Source of the DNA: Marivita sp046592965
GTDB taxonomy: Bacteria > Pseudomonadota > Alphaproteobacteria > Rhodobacterales > Rhodobacteraceae
DNA: 64,000 nt
Direction: 5' to 3'
Assembly (NCBI RefSeq): GCF_046592965.1
Contig: NZ_JBISBV010000001.1
Span: forward strand, 558,001 to 622,000
The notes under the pieces were generated by a model, which was given only the letters and a program-made list of their open reading frames with translations, was not told where the DNA came from and ran no database searches. Positions 42,904 through 52,126 of this stretch are shown here, piece by piece. The position numbers were made by a program, and so were the translations under genes. The first letter of the stretch is position 1. The number at the start of each line of letters is the position of its first letter.

Positions 42904-44094
42904 ATGGACCAGCCGGACATCGAGGCCGAGCCACATTTTTCACAGCCTGTGCGTCAGGTGTTGATGATGCTTGTCGTTCTGGGGCTGACCGGCTCCGGGG
43001 CGTTTCTGGCATTGCCGCGGGTGTTGCCGGTCTTCGAGGCCAACCCGTATCTCAACGGTTTTATCATCTTCGTGTTCGGGATCGGCGTTCTGGCTTGCTT
43101 TTGGCAGGTGTGGCAACTGATCCAGTCTGTGCGCTGGATCGAGGCATTTGCCCGCGAAAAGGATCATAGTTTTCAAACGTCGGCACCGTTGCTTTTGGCA
43201 CCGTTGGCAACTTTGCTGCGATCGCGCGGCAAGCGGATGCAGATCAACACGGCATCGACCCGCTCCATTCTGGATTCCGTCGCCACCCGCATAGACGAAG
43301 CGCGCGAGATTACGCGATATATCGTCAACCTTTTGATTTTCCTGGGCCTTTTGGGCACGTTTTACGGGCTTGCCACGACCGTTCCGGCTCTGGTCGATAC
43401 GATCCGGGGGCTTGCACCCGAAGATGGCGAAACCGGGACGGAAGTGTTCTCGCGGCTCATGCAGGGATTGGACAGCCAGTTGTCGGGCATGGGCGTTGCC
43501 TTTGCGTCGTCTTTGCTGGGGCTCGCCGGATCGTTGGTGGTTGGGCTGCTGGAGCTGTTTGCGGGGCATGGCCAGAACCGGTTTTACCGCGAGTTGGAAG
43601 AGTGGCTGAGTTCGATCACGCGGTTGGGGTATTCCAGCGGTGATGGTGACGCTGCGGCCGATGCGGATGTGACTGCCGTTCTCATGGACCAGATGGTCGA
43701 CAATATGGAATCGCTGCAACTGCTGTTCGCGCGCTCGGAAGAGGGCCGCTCGGAGGTGGAGAACCGTCTGGGCCAACTTGGAGACGCTCTGGAGCGGATG
43801 ACCGAACGCATGGAGGCCAGCGCACCCACCGCGAAGGCGTTTTCCCGCATTGCCGAGGGGCAGGAGCGGTTGATCGAGGTGTTGGAGCACAAAGCTGCCA
43901 ACGAGGGACTGGATGCGGAAAGCCGGATGCGGTTGCGTTCGATCGATGTGCAGATGCTGCGCATCCTTGAGGAAATATCGGCCGGGCGGCAGGAATCGAT
44001 GGCCGAACTGCGCACCGATCTAAGCGGGATCGCACGGGCGATGGACCGGATCGCGCGCATGGCTGGCCGAGGCTCGGGCAAGGGCGAGGGCTAG
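42904..44094 (+). CDS. MotA/TolQ/ExbB-like proton channel protein
   Basis: The 396-residue protein has four membrane segments (about 18-40, 50-73, 139-160, 196-220) with a cytoplasmic loop between TM2 and TM3, matching the MotA/TolQ/ExbB proton-channel fold; LGLLGTFYGLATTV at TM3 is the diagnostic segment. The C-terminal cytoplasmic tail (about 250-396) is helical and coiled-coil-like. The start is ATG 42904 with AGGA upstream; an upstream in-frame extension is unlikely. It is three bases from its MotB-like partner, with which it should form a motor complex. There are no flagellar, tol or zor genes around. Confidence 0.85.
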   Translation: MDQPDIEAEPHFSQPVRQVLMMLVVLGLTGSGAFLALPRVLPVFEANPYLNGFIIFVFGIGVLACFWQVWQLIQSVRWIEAFAREKDHSFQTSAPLLLAPLATLLRSRGKRMQINTASTRSILDSVATRIDEAREITRYIVNLLIFLGLLGTFYGLATTVPALVDTIRGLAPEDGETGTEVFSRLMQGLDSQLSGMGVAFASSLLGLAGSLVVGLLELFAGHGQNRFYRELEEWLSSITRLGYSSGDGDAAADADVTAVLMDQMVDNMESLQLLFARSEEGRSEVENRLGQLGDALERMTERMEASAPTAKAFSRIAEGQERLIEVLEHKAANEGLDAESRMRLRSIDVQMLRILEEISAGRQESMAELRTDLSGIARAMDRIARMAGRGSGKGEG

Positions 44095-44097
44095 GCG

Positions 44098-46233
44098 ATG
44101 GCGTTGTCGCGGCGCACCGGAGCAAGGTTTCAGGCCTCGATCTGGCCGGGATTCGTAGATGCCATGACCGGGCTTCTGCTGGTGCTGATGTTCGTGCTGA
44201 CCATTTTCATGGTTGTGCAGGCGGTATTGCGCGACACCATAACAGGTCAGGAAACGCAGCTGAATTCGCTGTCCTCGGAAATTGCGGAGCTGGCCAGTGC
44301 TCTGGGGTTGGAGCGGCAGCGAACCGTGGCGTTGCGCAATGAGCTCGGCGCTTTGAATGCCACGCTGGACGACACGCAAACCCGGCTGACCGAGCAGGAC
44401 GCGATCATTGCATCCCTATCGGCGACGCGCGACCGTCAGGCGGCGGCGTTGGACGCCGCCGATGCGCGTATCGCGTCATTCGAGGAGCAGGTCGCCGGGC
44501 TGTTGTCGCAACGCGATGAAGCGCGCGATCAGGCGGCGGATCTCACGGCGGTTCGAGACCGGCTGATGAGTGAGCAAGAGGCGCTCAATCTCGCTCTTTC
44601 ATCTGCGCGAGGTGAAATTGACGCCCAGGCCGAGGCAGCGCGCCTGGCTGCGGCAAAACGTGAAGCGCTGGAGGCGTTGGTTGCCGATTTGCGCACGCGC
44701 AGCGAAGAAACGGCGGCAGAGATTGGCGCTTTGAGTGAGCAGGTCGAAACCCTTGAGACCGCGTTGAGCGAGGAAGAGGCGGCAAAGCTGACCGAAGCGG
44801 CGGCGGCAGAGGCATTGCGCGCGCGGCTGCAAGAGGCTGATGCAGAGCTGACCGCGATGACAATGGCGCTCGAGCAACAACGTGCACAGGCGGAAGAAAC
44901 GCTGACCCTTTTGGCGGCGGCGCGCGGGTCAGAGGCGGACTTGAACGCAAGACTGGCGGCCGCCCTGCTGGAGGGCGAGGAAACGGCGGCGTCCCTGCAG
45001 GCGCGCCTTGACGCGCAGGCAGATGAAATCGACGCATTGGAAGCTGATCTCGGGCGCGCTCAGGTTGACCAGACAACGCTGACCTCATTGGAAGCGCGGT
45101 TGTCGGAGGCTCTGATCCGGGTGTCAGAGGCCAACGCTCTGGAGGCGCGGCTGGAGGAATTGCGGTCACAAAACGCCGAGCTGAGCGAAGATCTTACCGC
45201 TTCGGAGCAAACCAGTGCAGACATGATGGCCACGGTCGATGCCTTGCGGCAAGCCTTGGCAGATGCACAGGCGGACGCAGCGGCGCGGGTCGCGCAGGAA
45301 AAATCGTTGGAAGAGCGTCTTGCGGCCGCGCTGGCCGAACAGTCGACCATTGATGCGTCGCTCGGTGAGACGCGGGATCAATTGGCGGCGGCGCTTGCCG
45401 CGAAGATCGCCGCTGAAACTGCGCTGCAAGACCGGATGTCCACCGCCGAGGAACGGCAGGTTCTGCTGTCTGAAGCACGTGCCCGGTTGCAGGAGGAAAG
45501 CGAGAGGGCGACTGCGGCGCAACGTCAGACCGAGTTGCTGAACCAACAGGTTGGCGCATTGCGGCGGCAATTATCGTCGTTGCAATCGCTCCTCGATGAG
45601 GCCGAGATGCGCGACAGTGAAGCGCAAATCCAACTGGAGAGTCTTGGCAGCGAATTGAACACCGCACTGGCCCGCGTTGCCGCCGAGGAGCGGCGGCGGC
45701 GGCAGTTGGAAGAAGCCGAGCGTCAGCGTCTTGAAGAGGAACGCCAACGCCTTGAAGGCGAAAAGCAGGATCTGGAGCGCTATCGTTCGGAGTTCTTTGG
45801 CCGTCTGCGCGACGTGCTGGGTGCCCGTGAGGGAGTGCGTATCGAGGGCGACCGGTTCGTCTTTTCCTCTGAAGTGCTCTTCCCGCCGGGACAGGCGGCG
45901 CTTTCCGTGGACGGGCGGCGTGAAATTGCGAATGTCGCTGCAATCCTGCGCGATGTGGCCGCCGATATTCCGGAAGAGATCAACTGGGTGATCCGCGTTG
46001 ACGGTCATACTGATGACGTGCCGCTGTCAGGCCTTGGCGAGTTTGTAGACAATTGGGAGCTGTCGCAGGCGCGGGCGTTGTCGGTCGTGCGCTACATGAT
46101 CAACTTCCTGGACATCCCGCCGCAGCGCCTGGCGGCAAACGGGTTCGGGCAATATCAACCGGTGAATACCGACGACACGCCAGAGGCGCGGGCGCAGAAC
46201 CGTCGGATCGAATTGAAATTGACAGAGCAGTAG
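44098..46233 (+). CDS. MotB-like protein with long coiled coil and C-terminal OmpA domain
   Basis: The 711-residue protein has one N-terminal membrane helix (about 17-42) carrying the MotB-type proton-binding Asp (Asp21 in GFVDAMTGLLLVLMF). From about 45 to 560 it is Ala/Glu/Arg/Gln-rich heptad sequence, a very long coiled coil in the periplasm. The C-terminus (about 580-711) is an OmpA-like peptidoglycan-binding domain (DGHTDDVPL, NWELSQARALSVV at about 651). In a continuous helix the coil would be about 75 nm, far longer than the periplasm is wide, so it must fold back. It is the stator-like anchor for the preceding MotA-like protein. Confidence 0.85.
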   Translation: MALSRRTGARFQASIWPGFVDAMTGLLLVLMFVLTIFMVVQAVLRDTITGQETQLNSLSSEIAELASALGLERQRTVALRNELGALNATLDDTQTRLTEQDAIIASLSATRDRQAAALDAADARIASFEEQVAGLLSQRDEARDQAADLTAVRDRLMSEQEALNLALSSARGEIDAQAEAARLAAAKREALEALVADLRTRSEETAAEIGALSEQVETLETALSEEEAAKLTEAAAAEALRARLQEADAELTAMTMALEQQRAQAEETLTLLAAARGSEADLNARLAAALLEGEETAASLQARLDAQADEIDALEADLGRAQVDQTTLTSLEARLSEALIRVSEANALEARLEELRSQNAELSEDLTASEQTSADMMATVDALRQALADAQADAAARVAQEKSLEERLAAALAEQSTIDASLGETRDQLAAALAAKIAAETALQDRMSTAEERQVLLSEARARLQEESERATAAQRQTELLNQQVGALRRQLSSLQSLLDEAEMRDSEAQIQLESLGSELNTALARVAAEERRRRQLEEAERQRLEEERQRLEGEKQDLERYRSEFFGRLRDVLGAREGVRIEGDRFVFSSEVLFPPGQAALSVDGRREIANVAAILRDVAADIPEEINWVIRVDGHTDDVPLSGLGEFVDNWELSQARALSVVRYMINFLDIPPQRLAANGFGQYQPVNTDDTPEARAQNRRIELKLTEQ

Positions 46234-46236
46234 CGG

Positions 46237-47190
46237 TTACTGGACGGCCACGTCCGCACGGCGCACGGCCAGAATTGTGTCGCCGCGTTTCATCGTCACA
46301 TAACCGCGATACGTGCCGGTGTCCCATCCGGTGGCAGGTGGTCTGCGACCGAAGGCCCGAAAAAACCGGGGCTGATCCGCGTCAAGCCGGGCCGTGTGGC
46401 TGAAAATTTCTTCGTTTGGCCCGTGCATCACCAATTCGATCAGATCGCCGCGAATTCCGTGGAACGCGTGGCCGTAAAGGATCATCGGGTCGGTGGGCGA
46501 AAGGCTGTCAACGCGCGCGGCGCCGGACTGGACGTCTTCCATGTCGGGCATGCGGAGCGACACACCCGCGCTCGCAAGGCCGCCGTCAATATAGCGAGGC
46601 GTCTCGCGCCAGAGCGAGTCCAGGGGTTCGCCGCACGCATTGATCTGGTCGGGCGCGAAGGGGTCGATAATATCGCTCCCTTGGGTGATGGTCAGGTGCA
46701 GATGCGGAAAGATCGTCTGACCGCTCAACCCGACTTCCCCCAATCGCTGCCCCGCCAAAACCCGTTGACCCGGCGTGACGGGAACCGAGCCAAGCTTCAG
46801 GTGGCAGTAGACCGACTGATAGCCGTTGCCATGATCGATACGGACAGCGTTGCCGCATTCCTGGCCGTTCAGATCCGTACCGGGAACATAGGGTTGATCG
46901 GGACGTGTGTTGCGGATCGCTTGAACGCGGCCGTCCGCGGCAGCGAGGACGGCAACTCCGGTCTTCATTTGTTCGAAGGTGAGGAGGGAGAAATCCGTAC
47001 CGCTATGCGCCTCGCGCGATTTCTGTCCGCACCGGTAGTCCGCGACATCGGTCGTCGGGTCAACGTCGGGGTAGTCGGAGATCACACAAGTTTTTCCCAA
47101 GGTGCAGTCAAGCGGCATGCGCAGAAACGAAACGTCCGCCACAACGGATGTGGCGGACGCGAGATATATCAGGGCAAGACTGCGGATCAC
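46237..47190 (-). CDS. M23 (LytM) family peptidase, secreted
   Basis: The 317-residue protein has a signal peptide (MIRSLALIYLASATSVVA) and the LytM zinc site: HSGTDFSLL with His and Asp, and HLHLTI with the HxH pair; GNAVRIDHGNGYQSVYCHL is the core. Enzymes of this family cut peptidoglycan peptides. It starts with GTG at 47190 overlapping the clpA stop as GTGA, so it is translated after clpA. It has an added C-terminal beta region. Convergent with the motor pair; the two stops are three bases apart. Confidence 0.9.
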   Translation of the reverse strand: MIRSLALIYLASATSVVADVSFLRMPLDCTLGKTCVISDYPDVDPTTDVADYRCGQKSREAHSGTDFSLLTFEQMKTGVAVLAAADGRVQAIRNTRPDQPYVPGTDLNGQECGNAVRIDHGNGYQSVYCHLKLGSVPVTPGQRVLAGQRLGEVGLSGQTIFPHLHLTITQGSDIIDPFAPDQINACGEPLDSLWRETPRYIDGGLASAGVSLRMPDMEDVQSGAARVDSLSPTDPMILYGHAFHGIRGDLIELVMHGPNEEIFSHTARLDADQPRFFRAFGRRPPATGWDTGTYRGYVTMKRGDTILAVRRADVAVQ

Positions 47191-49511
47191 TCTGCCGTCA
47201 GAAGCGGTGGTTTCTTGCTGGAGAGGCGCCGGCTTTCCGGACCCTCGAGATCAAGCACCAGTTTGTCATCCTTGACAGACACCTTGACCACACCGCCTTT
47301 GGCCAGCTTGCCGAACAGCAGTTCCTCGGCCAGCGGCTTTTTCAGGTGCTCCTGAATGACACGGCCCAAGGGGCGCGCTCCCATCTTGTCGTCGTACCCT
47401 TTGTCCGCCAGCCAAATCGCGGCGGGCTCGGTCAGTTCGATGGTTACGTTGCGGTCCATCAATTGCGCCTCAAGCTGAAGCACGAACTTTTCGACCACTT
47501 GCAGGATCACCGACTTGGGCAGCGGCGCGAAGGAGATGACCGCGTCCAGACGGTTGCGGAATTCCGGCGTGAACGTGCGTTCGATGGCGGCCGTATCCTC
47601 GCCCTCGCGACGGTCGCGGCCAAAGCCGATTGCTGCTTTCGCTTGCTCGGTCGCGCCGGCGTTGGAGGTCATGATCAGGATCACGTTGCGGAAGCTGACG
47701 GTGCGCCCGTTGTGATCGGTCAATGCGCCGTGGTCCATCACCTGCAACAGGATGTTGTAGACATCCGGGTGCGCTTTCTCGATCTCGTCGAGCAGCAACA
47801 CGCAGTGCGGATGCTGGTCGACGCCATCGGTCAACTGCCCACCCTGATCGAAACCGACATAGCCGGGAGGTGCGCCAATCAGACGGGAGACGGCGTGTTT
47901 CTCCATGTACTCCGACATGTCGAACCGCAACAGCTCCACGCCCAGCGTGTCGGCCAATTGCTTTGCGACCTCGGTCTTGCCCACACCGGTGGGACCGGCG
48001 AACAGGTAGTTGCCGATGGGCTTTTCAGGTTCGCGCAGACCGGCACGGGCCAGCTTGATTGCCGACGACAGCGCATCGATGGCGGCATCCTGACCGAAGA
48101 CAACACGTTTGAGGCTGGCTTCGAGATCGCGAAGCACCTCTGCGTCGTCCTTGGAGACGCTTTTTGGCGGGATGCGCGCGATCTTGGCCACCACGGCCTC
48201 GATCTCCTTTGCTCCCAGCGTCTTGCGCCGTTTCGACTCCGCGACAAGGTGTTGCGCTGCACCGGCTTCGTCGATCACGTCGATCGCCTTGTCGGGCAGC
48301 TTGCGGTCATTGATATAACGCGCCGAGAGTTCGACGGCGGATTTGATCGCGTCAGCGGTGTATTTAACGCTGTGATGCTCCTCGAAATAAGGTTTGAGGC
48401 CCTTGAGGATCTTGATGGTGTCTTCGACAGAAGGCTCGTTCACGTCGATCTTCTGGAACCGGCGCGACAGCGCACGGTCTTTTTCAAAGTGCTGACGGAA
48501 TTCCTTATACGTGGTCGAGCCCATGCAGCGCAGCTTGCCGCCCTGCAACGCAGGCTTGAGCAGGTTGGATGCATCCATCGCGCCACCAGAGGTGGCACCG
48601 GCCCCGATCACGGTGTGAATTTCGTCAATGAACAGCACAGCGTCGGGATGGTCTTCAAGCTCGGTCATCACTGCCTTGAGGCGCTCTTCGAAGTCGCCGC
48701 GATAGCGTGTGCCCGCCAGGAGCGCGCCCATGTCGAGTGAATAGATCGTGGTTTCGGCCAGAACAGCAGGTGTTTCACCCGACACGATCTTGCGTGCCAG
48801 ACCTTCTGCAATCGCGGTCTTGCCGACGCCCGGATCGCCCACCAGAAGCGGGTTGTTCTTGCGGCGGCGGCACAACACCTGAATGCAGCGCTCAACTTCG
48901 GAATCACGCCCGATCAGCGGATCAATATCACCCTCGCGGGATTTGGCGTTGAGGTCGACGCAATACTTGGCAAGCGCCGATTCCTTCTGCTCGCCCTGCG
49001 GCTCCTGTGGCTGGATATCGTCCTCGCCCTCAGATGCACCGGTCACGGGACGGCTTTCGCCAAAGGCCGGGTTCTTGGCCACGCCATGCGCGATATAATT
49101 CACCGCGTCATAGCGGGTCATGTCCTGATCCTGCAGGAAATAGGCGGCGTTGGATTCACGCTCGGCAAAGATCGCAACCAGGACGTTGGCGCCGGTCACT
49201 TCGCTGCGCCCAGAGCTTTGGACGTGGATCGCGGCACGCTGAATGACGCGCTGGAACGCGGCTGTCGGCACTGCCTCGGAGCCTTCGATGTCGGTCACAA
49301 GATTGGACAGGTCGTCATCGATGTAATCAACCAGCGTCGTCCGCAGTTCTTCGGTATCCACAGAACACGCCTTCATCACGCGCGCCGCGTCAGGTTCGTC
49401 GATCAACGCCAAAAGCAGATGCTCCAGCGTTGCAAATTCGTGCATTCGGGAATTGGCAAGCGCCAGCGCCGAATGGATGGACTGCTCAAGGGTATTCGAA
49501 AATGAAGGCAC
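47187..49511 (-). CDS. clpA: ATP-dependent Clp protease ATP-binding subunit ClpA
   Basis: ClpA unfolds substrates for ClpP. The 774-residue protein has the Clp-N repeats (MPSFSNTLEQSIHSALALANSR, about 1-145), an acidic linker (about 150-180) and two AAA+ modules: Walker A GDPGVGKT (225-232) and GPTGVGKT (about 505). The short middle domain places it with ClpA rather than ClpB. It starts with GTG (49509-49511) and has AAGGAG nine bases upstream. clpS is not in this window. The M23 peptidase gene overlaps its stop. Confidence 0.95.
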   Translation of the reverse strand: MPSFSNTLEQSIHSALALANSRMHEFATLEHLLLALIDEPDAARVMKACSVDTEELRTTLVDYIDDDLSNLVTDIEGSEAVPTAAFQRVIQRAAIHVQSSGRSEVTGANVLVAIFAERESNAAYFLQDQDMTRYDAVNYIAHGVAKNPAFGESRPVTGASEGEDDIQPQEPQGEQKESALAKYCVDLNAKSREGDIDPLIGRDSEVERCIQVLCRRRKNNPLLVGDPGVGKTAIAEGLARKIVSGETPAVLAETTIYSLDMGALLAGTRYRGDFEERLKAVMTELEDHPDAVLFIDEIHTVIGAGATSGGAMDASNLLKPALQGGKLRCMGSTTYKEFRQHFEKDRALSRRFQKIDVNEPSVEDTIKILKGLKPYFEEHHSVKYTADAIKSAVELSARYINDRKLPDKAIDVIDEAGAAQHLVAESKRRKTLGAKEIEAVVAKIARIPPKSVSKDDAEVLRDLEASLKRVVFGQDAAIDALSSAIKLARAGLREPEKPIGNYLFAGPTGVGKTEVAKQLADTLGVELLRFDMSEYMEKHAVSRLIGAPPGYVGFDQGGQLTDGVDQHPHCVLLLDEIEKAHPDVYNILLQVMDHGALTDHNGRTVSFRNVILIMTSNAGATEQAKAAIGFGRDRREGEDTAAIERTFTPEFRNRLDAVISFAPLPKSVILQVVEKFVLQLEAQLMDRNVTIELTEPAAIWLADKGYDDKMGARPLGRVIQEHLKKPLAEELLFGKLAKGGVVKVSVKDDKLVLDLEGPESRRLSSKKPPLLTAE

Positions 49512-49669
49512 GGCTGGGTGCTCCTTCTTTTTTTGTGTTGGGTCGCAGGGTACGCCACAACTGTCATCTTAATATTAAAGTTTGGTCGTTACCGACAAAC
49601 CTTCAAGTTTTTTCTTCCCCTTGACCGATCACAACCGTCCGATTTTGTGCAACTTCATGTGAATATGTC

Positions 49670-50437
49670 TCAGAAGCTGTCTTTTCGGGCGCGGATTTCG
49701 GCAAAGACGTCGACAGGGTCTGCGCCGATCATGTCGAGATGCGACTGAACAGCAGAGCTTTCGGCACGCAGGAAAGGGTTGGTGGCCAATTCGTCGGCCA
49801 GTGTGCTGGGAACGGTGGGTTCGTTCTTTTCTCTGGCATTATCTATGCGCTCGATGCGCGCTTTCAAGTCGTCATTGTCAGGATCAATGGTGATCGCAAA
49901 GCGCGCATTGGCTTGCGTGTATTCGTGACCGGAACAGACAAGCGTGTCCGGGTCATGGTCTGCGAGCTTTTGCAGACTTTCCCACATCTGCTCCGGCGTA
50001 CCTTCGAACAGACGTCCGCAGCCCAAAGCCATCAGGCTGTCACCGGTGAACGCGTAGCCCGAACTTGGCAGGACAAACGCGATATGGCCGACCGTATGAC
50101 CGGACACATCAAGAACATCGACAGTCTCGCCGCCGAACTCGAAGCTCTCGCCGTCGCTGACTTCGCGGTTGAGCGTCGGCAGGCGATGGATATCTGCCTT
50201 GGCGCCGGTGACTTTCGCGTCATATTTTTCCAACAGATCGTCAACCCCGCCGGTGTGGTCGTGATGGTGATGGGTCAGCCAGATCTCGGTCAGCGTCCAG
50301 TCGCGTTTTGACAGTTCCGCCAGAACCGGCTCTGCCTCGGGGACGTCTATGCAAACCGTGTCACCGCTGTCGCTATCATGCAGCAGGAAGGTATAGTTGT
50401 CCGACAGGGCCGGAAGCGTGACGAGTTCAAGAGGCAT
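49670..50437 (-). CDS. gloB: Hydroxyacylglutathione hydrolase (glyoxalase II)
   Basis: Glyoxalase II hydrolyses S-lactoylglutathione in methylglyoxal detoxification. The 255-residue protein has the metallo-beta-lactamase signature THHHHDHTGG (about 54-63), HTVGHIAFVLP, GDSLMALGCGRLFEG and SGHEYTQANARFA, all as in GloB. The start is ATG 50437; an upstream in-frame extension has no family resemblance. The C-terminus (LRAESSAVQSHL) carries the glutathione-binding part. It is divergent from a methyltransferase gene by 62 bases. Confidence 0.95.
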   Translation of the reverse strand: MPLELVTLPALSDNYTFLLHDSDSGDTVCIDVPEAEPVLAELSKRDWTLTEIWLTHHHHDHTGGVDDLLEKYDAKVTGAKADIHRLPTLNREVSDGESFEFGGETVDVLDVSGHTVGHIAFVLPSSGYAFTGDSLMALGCGRLFEGTPEQMWESLQKLADHDPDTLVCSGHEYTQANARFAITIDPDNDDLKARIERIDNAREKNEPTVPSTLADELATNPFLRAESSAVQSHLDMIGADPVDVFAEIRARKDSF

Positions 50438-50499
50438 GGCGTTTCTCACTGTGGCGGTTACATTCGGGCGAACCTTGGCGCAACGCAACGGAGGTCGCA

Positions 50500-51264
50500 A
50501 TGCACCTTGATGTGCAGACCTTGCACAAGTTTTATTATCGCAGCGCGCTAGGCCGCGTCGCGCAGCGCGTCGTGCGCGATCAGGTGCGCAGTTTTTGGCC
50601 CGAGGCAAAGCGGCAGACCGTTGGCGGGTATGGCTTTGCCATTCCGCTGTTGCGCCCCTATCTGACAGAGTCGCGGCGGATCATCGGTTTGATGCCGGCG
50701 CAGCAAGGGGTGATGGCATGGCCTGCCGGGATGCCGAACGTGTCGGTGCTGTGCGAGGAAACCCTGTGGCCGATCGAAAACGGGCGGTTTGACAAGCTGG
50801 TTCTGATGCACGGCCTGGAAACATCGGAACGGCCTTCGGCGCTGCTTGAAGAATGCTGGCGCGTTCTCGGGCCCGGCGGCAAGGCGTTGTTTATCGTCCC
50901 GAACCGGTCGGGTCTCTGGGCGCGATCCGATGCGACGCCGTTCGGCTACGGCAGACCCTATTCGGCGGGGCAACTGGAATCACAGCTCAAGGCACATCAC
51001 TTTGAACCGGGGCGACATACGGCGGTGTTGTACCAGCCCCCCTCGACACGCCGGTTCTGGATGAAGACCGGACCGTTCTGGGAGAAGATGGGCCGGCGCG
51101 TCTCGGCCCTCGTGGCCGGCGGCGTGTTGATGATCGAAGTGACCAAGATCACACCCAAGCCGACGGGCACGCGGGTGGAGAGCCGTGTCCTCAAGCCGCT
51201 GGGCAGTCTGGTGCCGGCACCTACGGCGGAACCGGTGCAGGCCAGAGTGCAGACGGACGGATGA
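50500..51264 (+). CDS. Class I SAM-dependent methyltransferase
   Basis: The 254-residue protein contains the methyltransf_11 pattern (FDKLVLMHGLETSERPSALLEECWRVLGPGGKALFIVPNRSGLWAR, given in parts here: the LGPGGKAL strand-turn at about 125). The N-terminal half is unusual in lacking an obvious GxGxG loop I; RRIIGLMPAQQGVMAW is in that place. It is a frequent neighbour of gloB in the Rhodobacterales. The substrate is unknown. No signal peptide is present. Confidence 0.75.
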   Translation: MHLDVQTLHKFYYRSALGRVAQRVVRDQVRSFWPEAKRQTVGGYGFAIPLLRPYLTESRRIIGLMPAQQGVMAWPAGMPNVSVLCEETLWPIENGRFDKLVLMHGLETSERPSALLEECWRVLGPGGKALFIVPNRSGLWARSDATPFGYGRPYSAGQLESQLKAHHFEPGRHTAVLYQPPSTRRFWMKTGPFWEKMGRRVSALVAGGVLMIEVTKITPKPTGTRVESRVLKPLGSLVPAPTAEPVQARVQTDG

Positions 51265-51565
51265 GCTTGTGCGATGCAAGCGGCAGGCGGCGACGTGCAG
51301 TCAGCAGCCAAGCGGATTCGCAAACACCACGAAAAATCCACCCTTTATCGTGTTTTTGAAGCGCGCAATACGTCGCACTAGCGGCAAAGTCATATAAAAA
51401 AGGGATTTGTAAACTTCGTTGAAATCTTCATAGCGTGTTGCGGGCTTTGGATGCCTCTGCTACATCCGCGCTGATTTCTATGCCTTACGGCATTTGCCAA
51501 ACTGAACACAACCTCTGACCATCGCCCTTGCGAAGGATCGGGGGCAATATAGCGGAAGGGTGGAC
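51265..51565 (+). other. 301-base leader region of the atp operon
   Basis: This gap contains the weak hairpin at 51328-51357, then an AT-rich stretch around 51390-51440 and a small inverted repeat (ATGCC TTAC GGCAT, near 51480). The AT-rich part is the likely site of the atp promoter, but no hexamer pair matches well enough to name one. No open reading frame with coding character is seen. Confidence 0.5.
51328..51357 (+). terminator. Weak hairpin after the methyltransferase
   Basis: CACGA (51328-51332) and TCGTG (51348-51352) pair around a 15-base loop and are followed by a T-rich stretch (51353-51357). The stem is short, so termination efficiency would be low. It separates the methyltransferase gene from the atp operon. 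Confidence 0.35.
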
Positions 51566-52126
51566 GTGTCTGAATCAGCATCCATTTCCTCTGGCATCGC
51601 TGACCGCTATGCCATGGCGGTCTTTGACCTGGCCAAAGAGGACAAAGAGCTGGATAAGCTCGAAACCGATCTGGACGATCTGTCGGCGGCACTTGCCGCC
51701 AGCCCCGAACTTGTGGAATTGATCCGCTCCCCCATCTACAGCCGCGATGCGCAGTCGGGGGCAATTTCAGCGATTGCCAAGAAGATGCGCCTGACGGCGA
51801 CGATGCAAAAGGTGTTGGCATTGATGGCGTCCAAGCGCCGTCTGTTCGTGTTGCCGCAAATGATCGCCCGTCTGCGCGACCTGATCGCGGCGGAAAAGGG
51901 CGAAGTCACTGCAGATGTCGCATCGGCAGTCAAGCTGACGGACGAGCAGTCCAAGGAACTGGCCAAGACGCTCAAGGCGAACATTGGCAAAGACGTGAAG
52001 ATCAATGCGACCGTTGATGAAAGCCTCATCGGCGGTCTTGTCGTTAAAGTGGGTTCGAAGATGATCGACACGTCGATCCGCTCCAAGCTCAACTCCCTGC
52101 AAAATGCTATGAAAGAGGTCGGATAA
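51566..52126 (+). CDS. atpH: ATP synthase F1 delta subunit
   Basis: The delta subunit links the F1 head to the peripheral stalk. The 186-residue protein has the family pattern ADRYAMAVFDLAKE near the start and DESLIGGLVVKVGSKMIDTSIRSKL near the end. GTG 51566 is chosen because GGAAGGG stands five to ten bases upstream; an earlier GTG at 51560 overlaps that site. It opens the F1 operon atpHAGDC; F0 genes are absent here, as is usual in alphaproteobacteria. Confidence 0.95.
   Translation: MSESASISSGIADRYAMAVFDLAKEDKELDKLETDLDDLSAALAASPELVELIRSPIYSRDAQSGAISAIAKKMRLTATMQKVLALMASKRRLFVLPQMIARLRDLIAAEKGEVTADVASAVKLTDEQSKELAKTLKANIGKDVKINATVDESLIGGLVVKVGSKMIDTSIRSKLNSLQNAMKEVG

Noticed and set aside
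42904..46233. A Zorya anti-phage system
   Set aside because: The MotA/MotB-like pair resembles ZorA/ZorB in general class, but no zorC, zorD or zorE gene is present and the long coil is in the MotB-like rather than the MotA-like partner. Left as an uncharacterised motor.
49512..49669. Heat-shock promoter ahead of clpA (CTTGAAGG near 49600-49607 on the minus strand)
   Set aside because: The -35-like CTTGAA is suggestive, but no matching sigma-32 -10 element stands at the right distance, so it is not listed as a feature.
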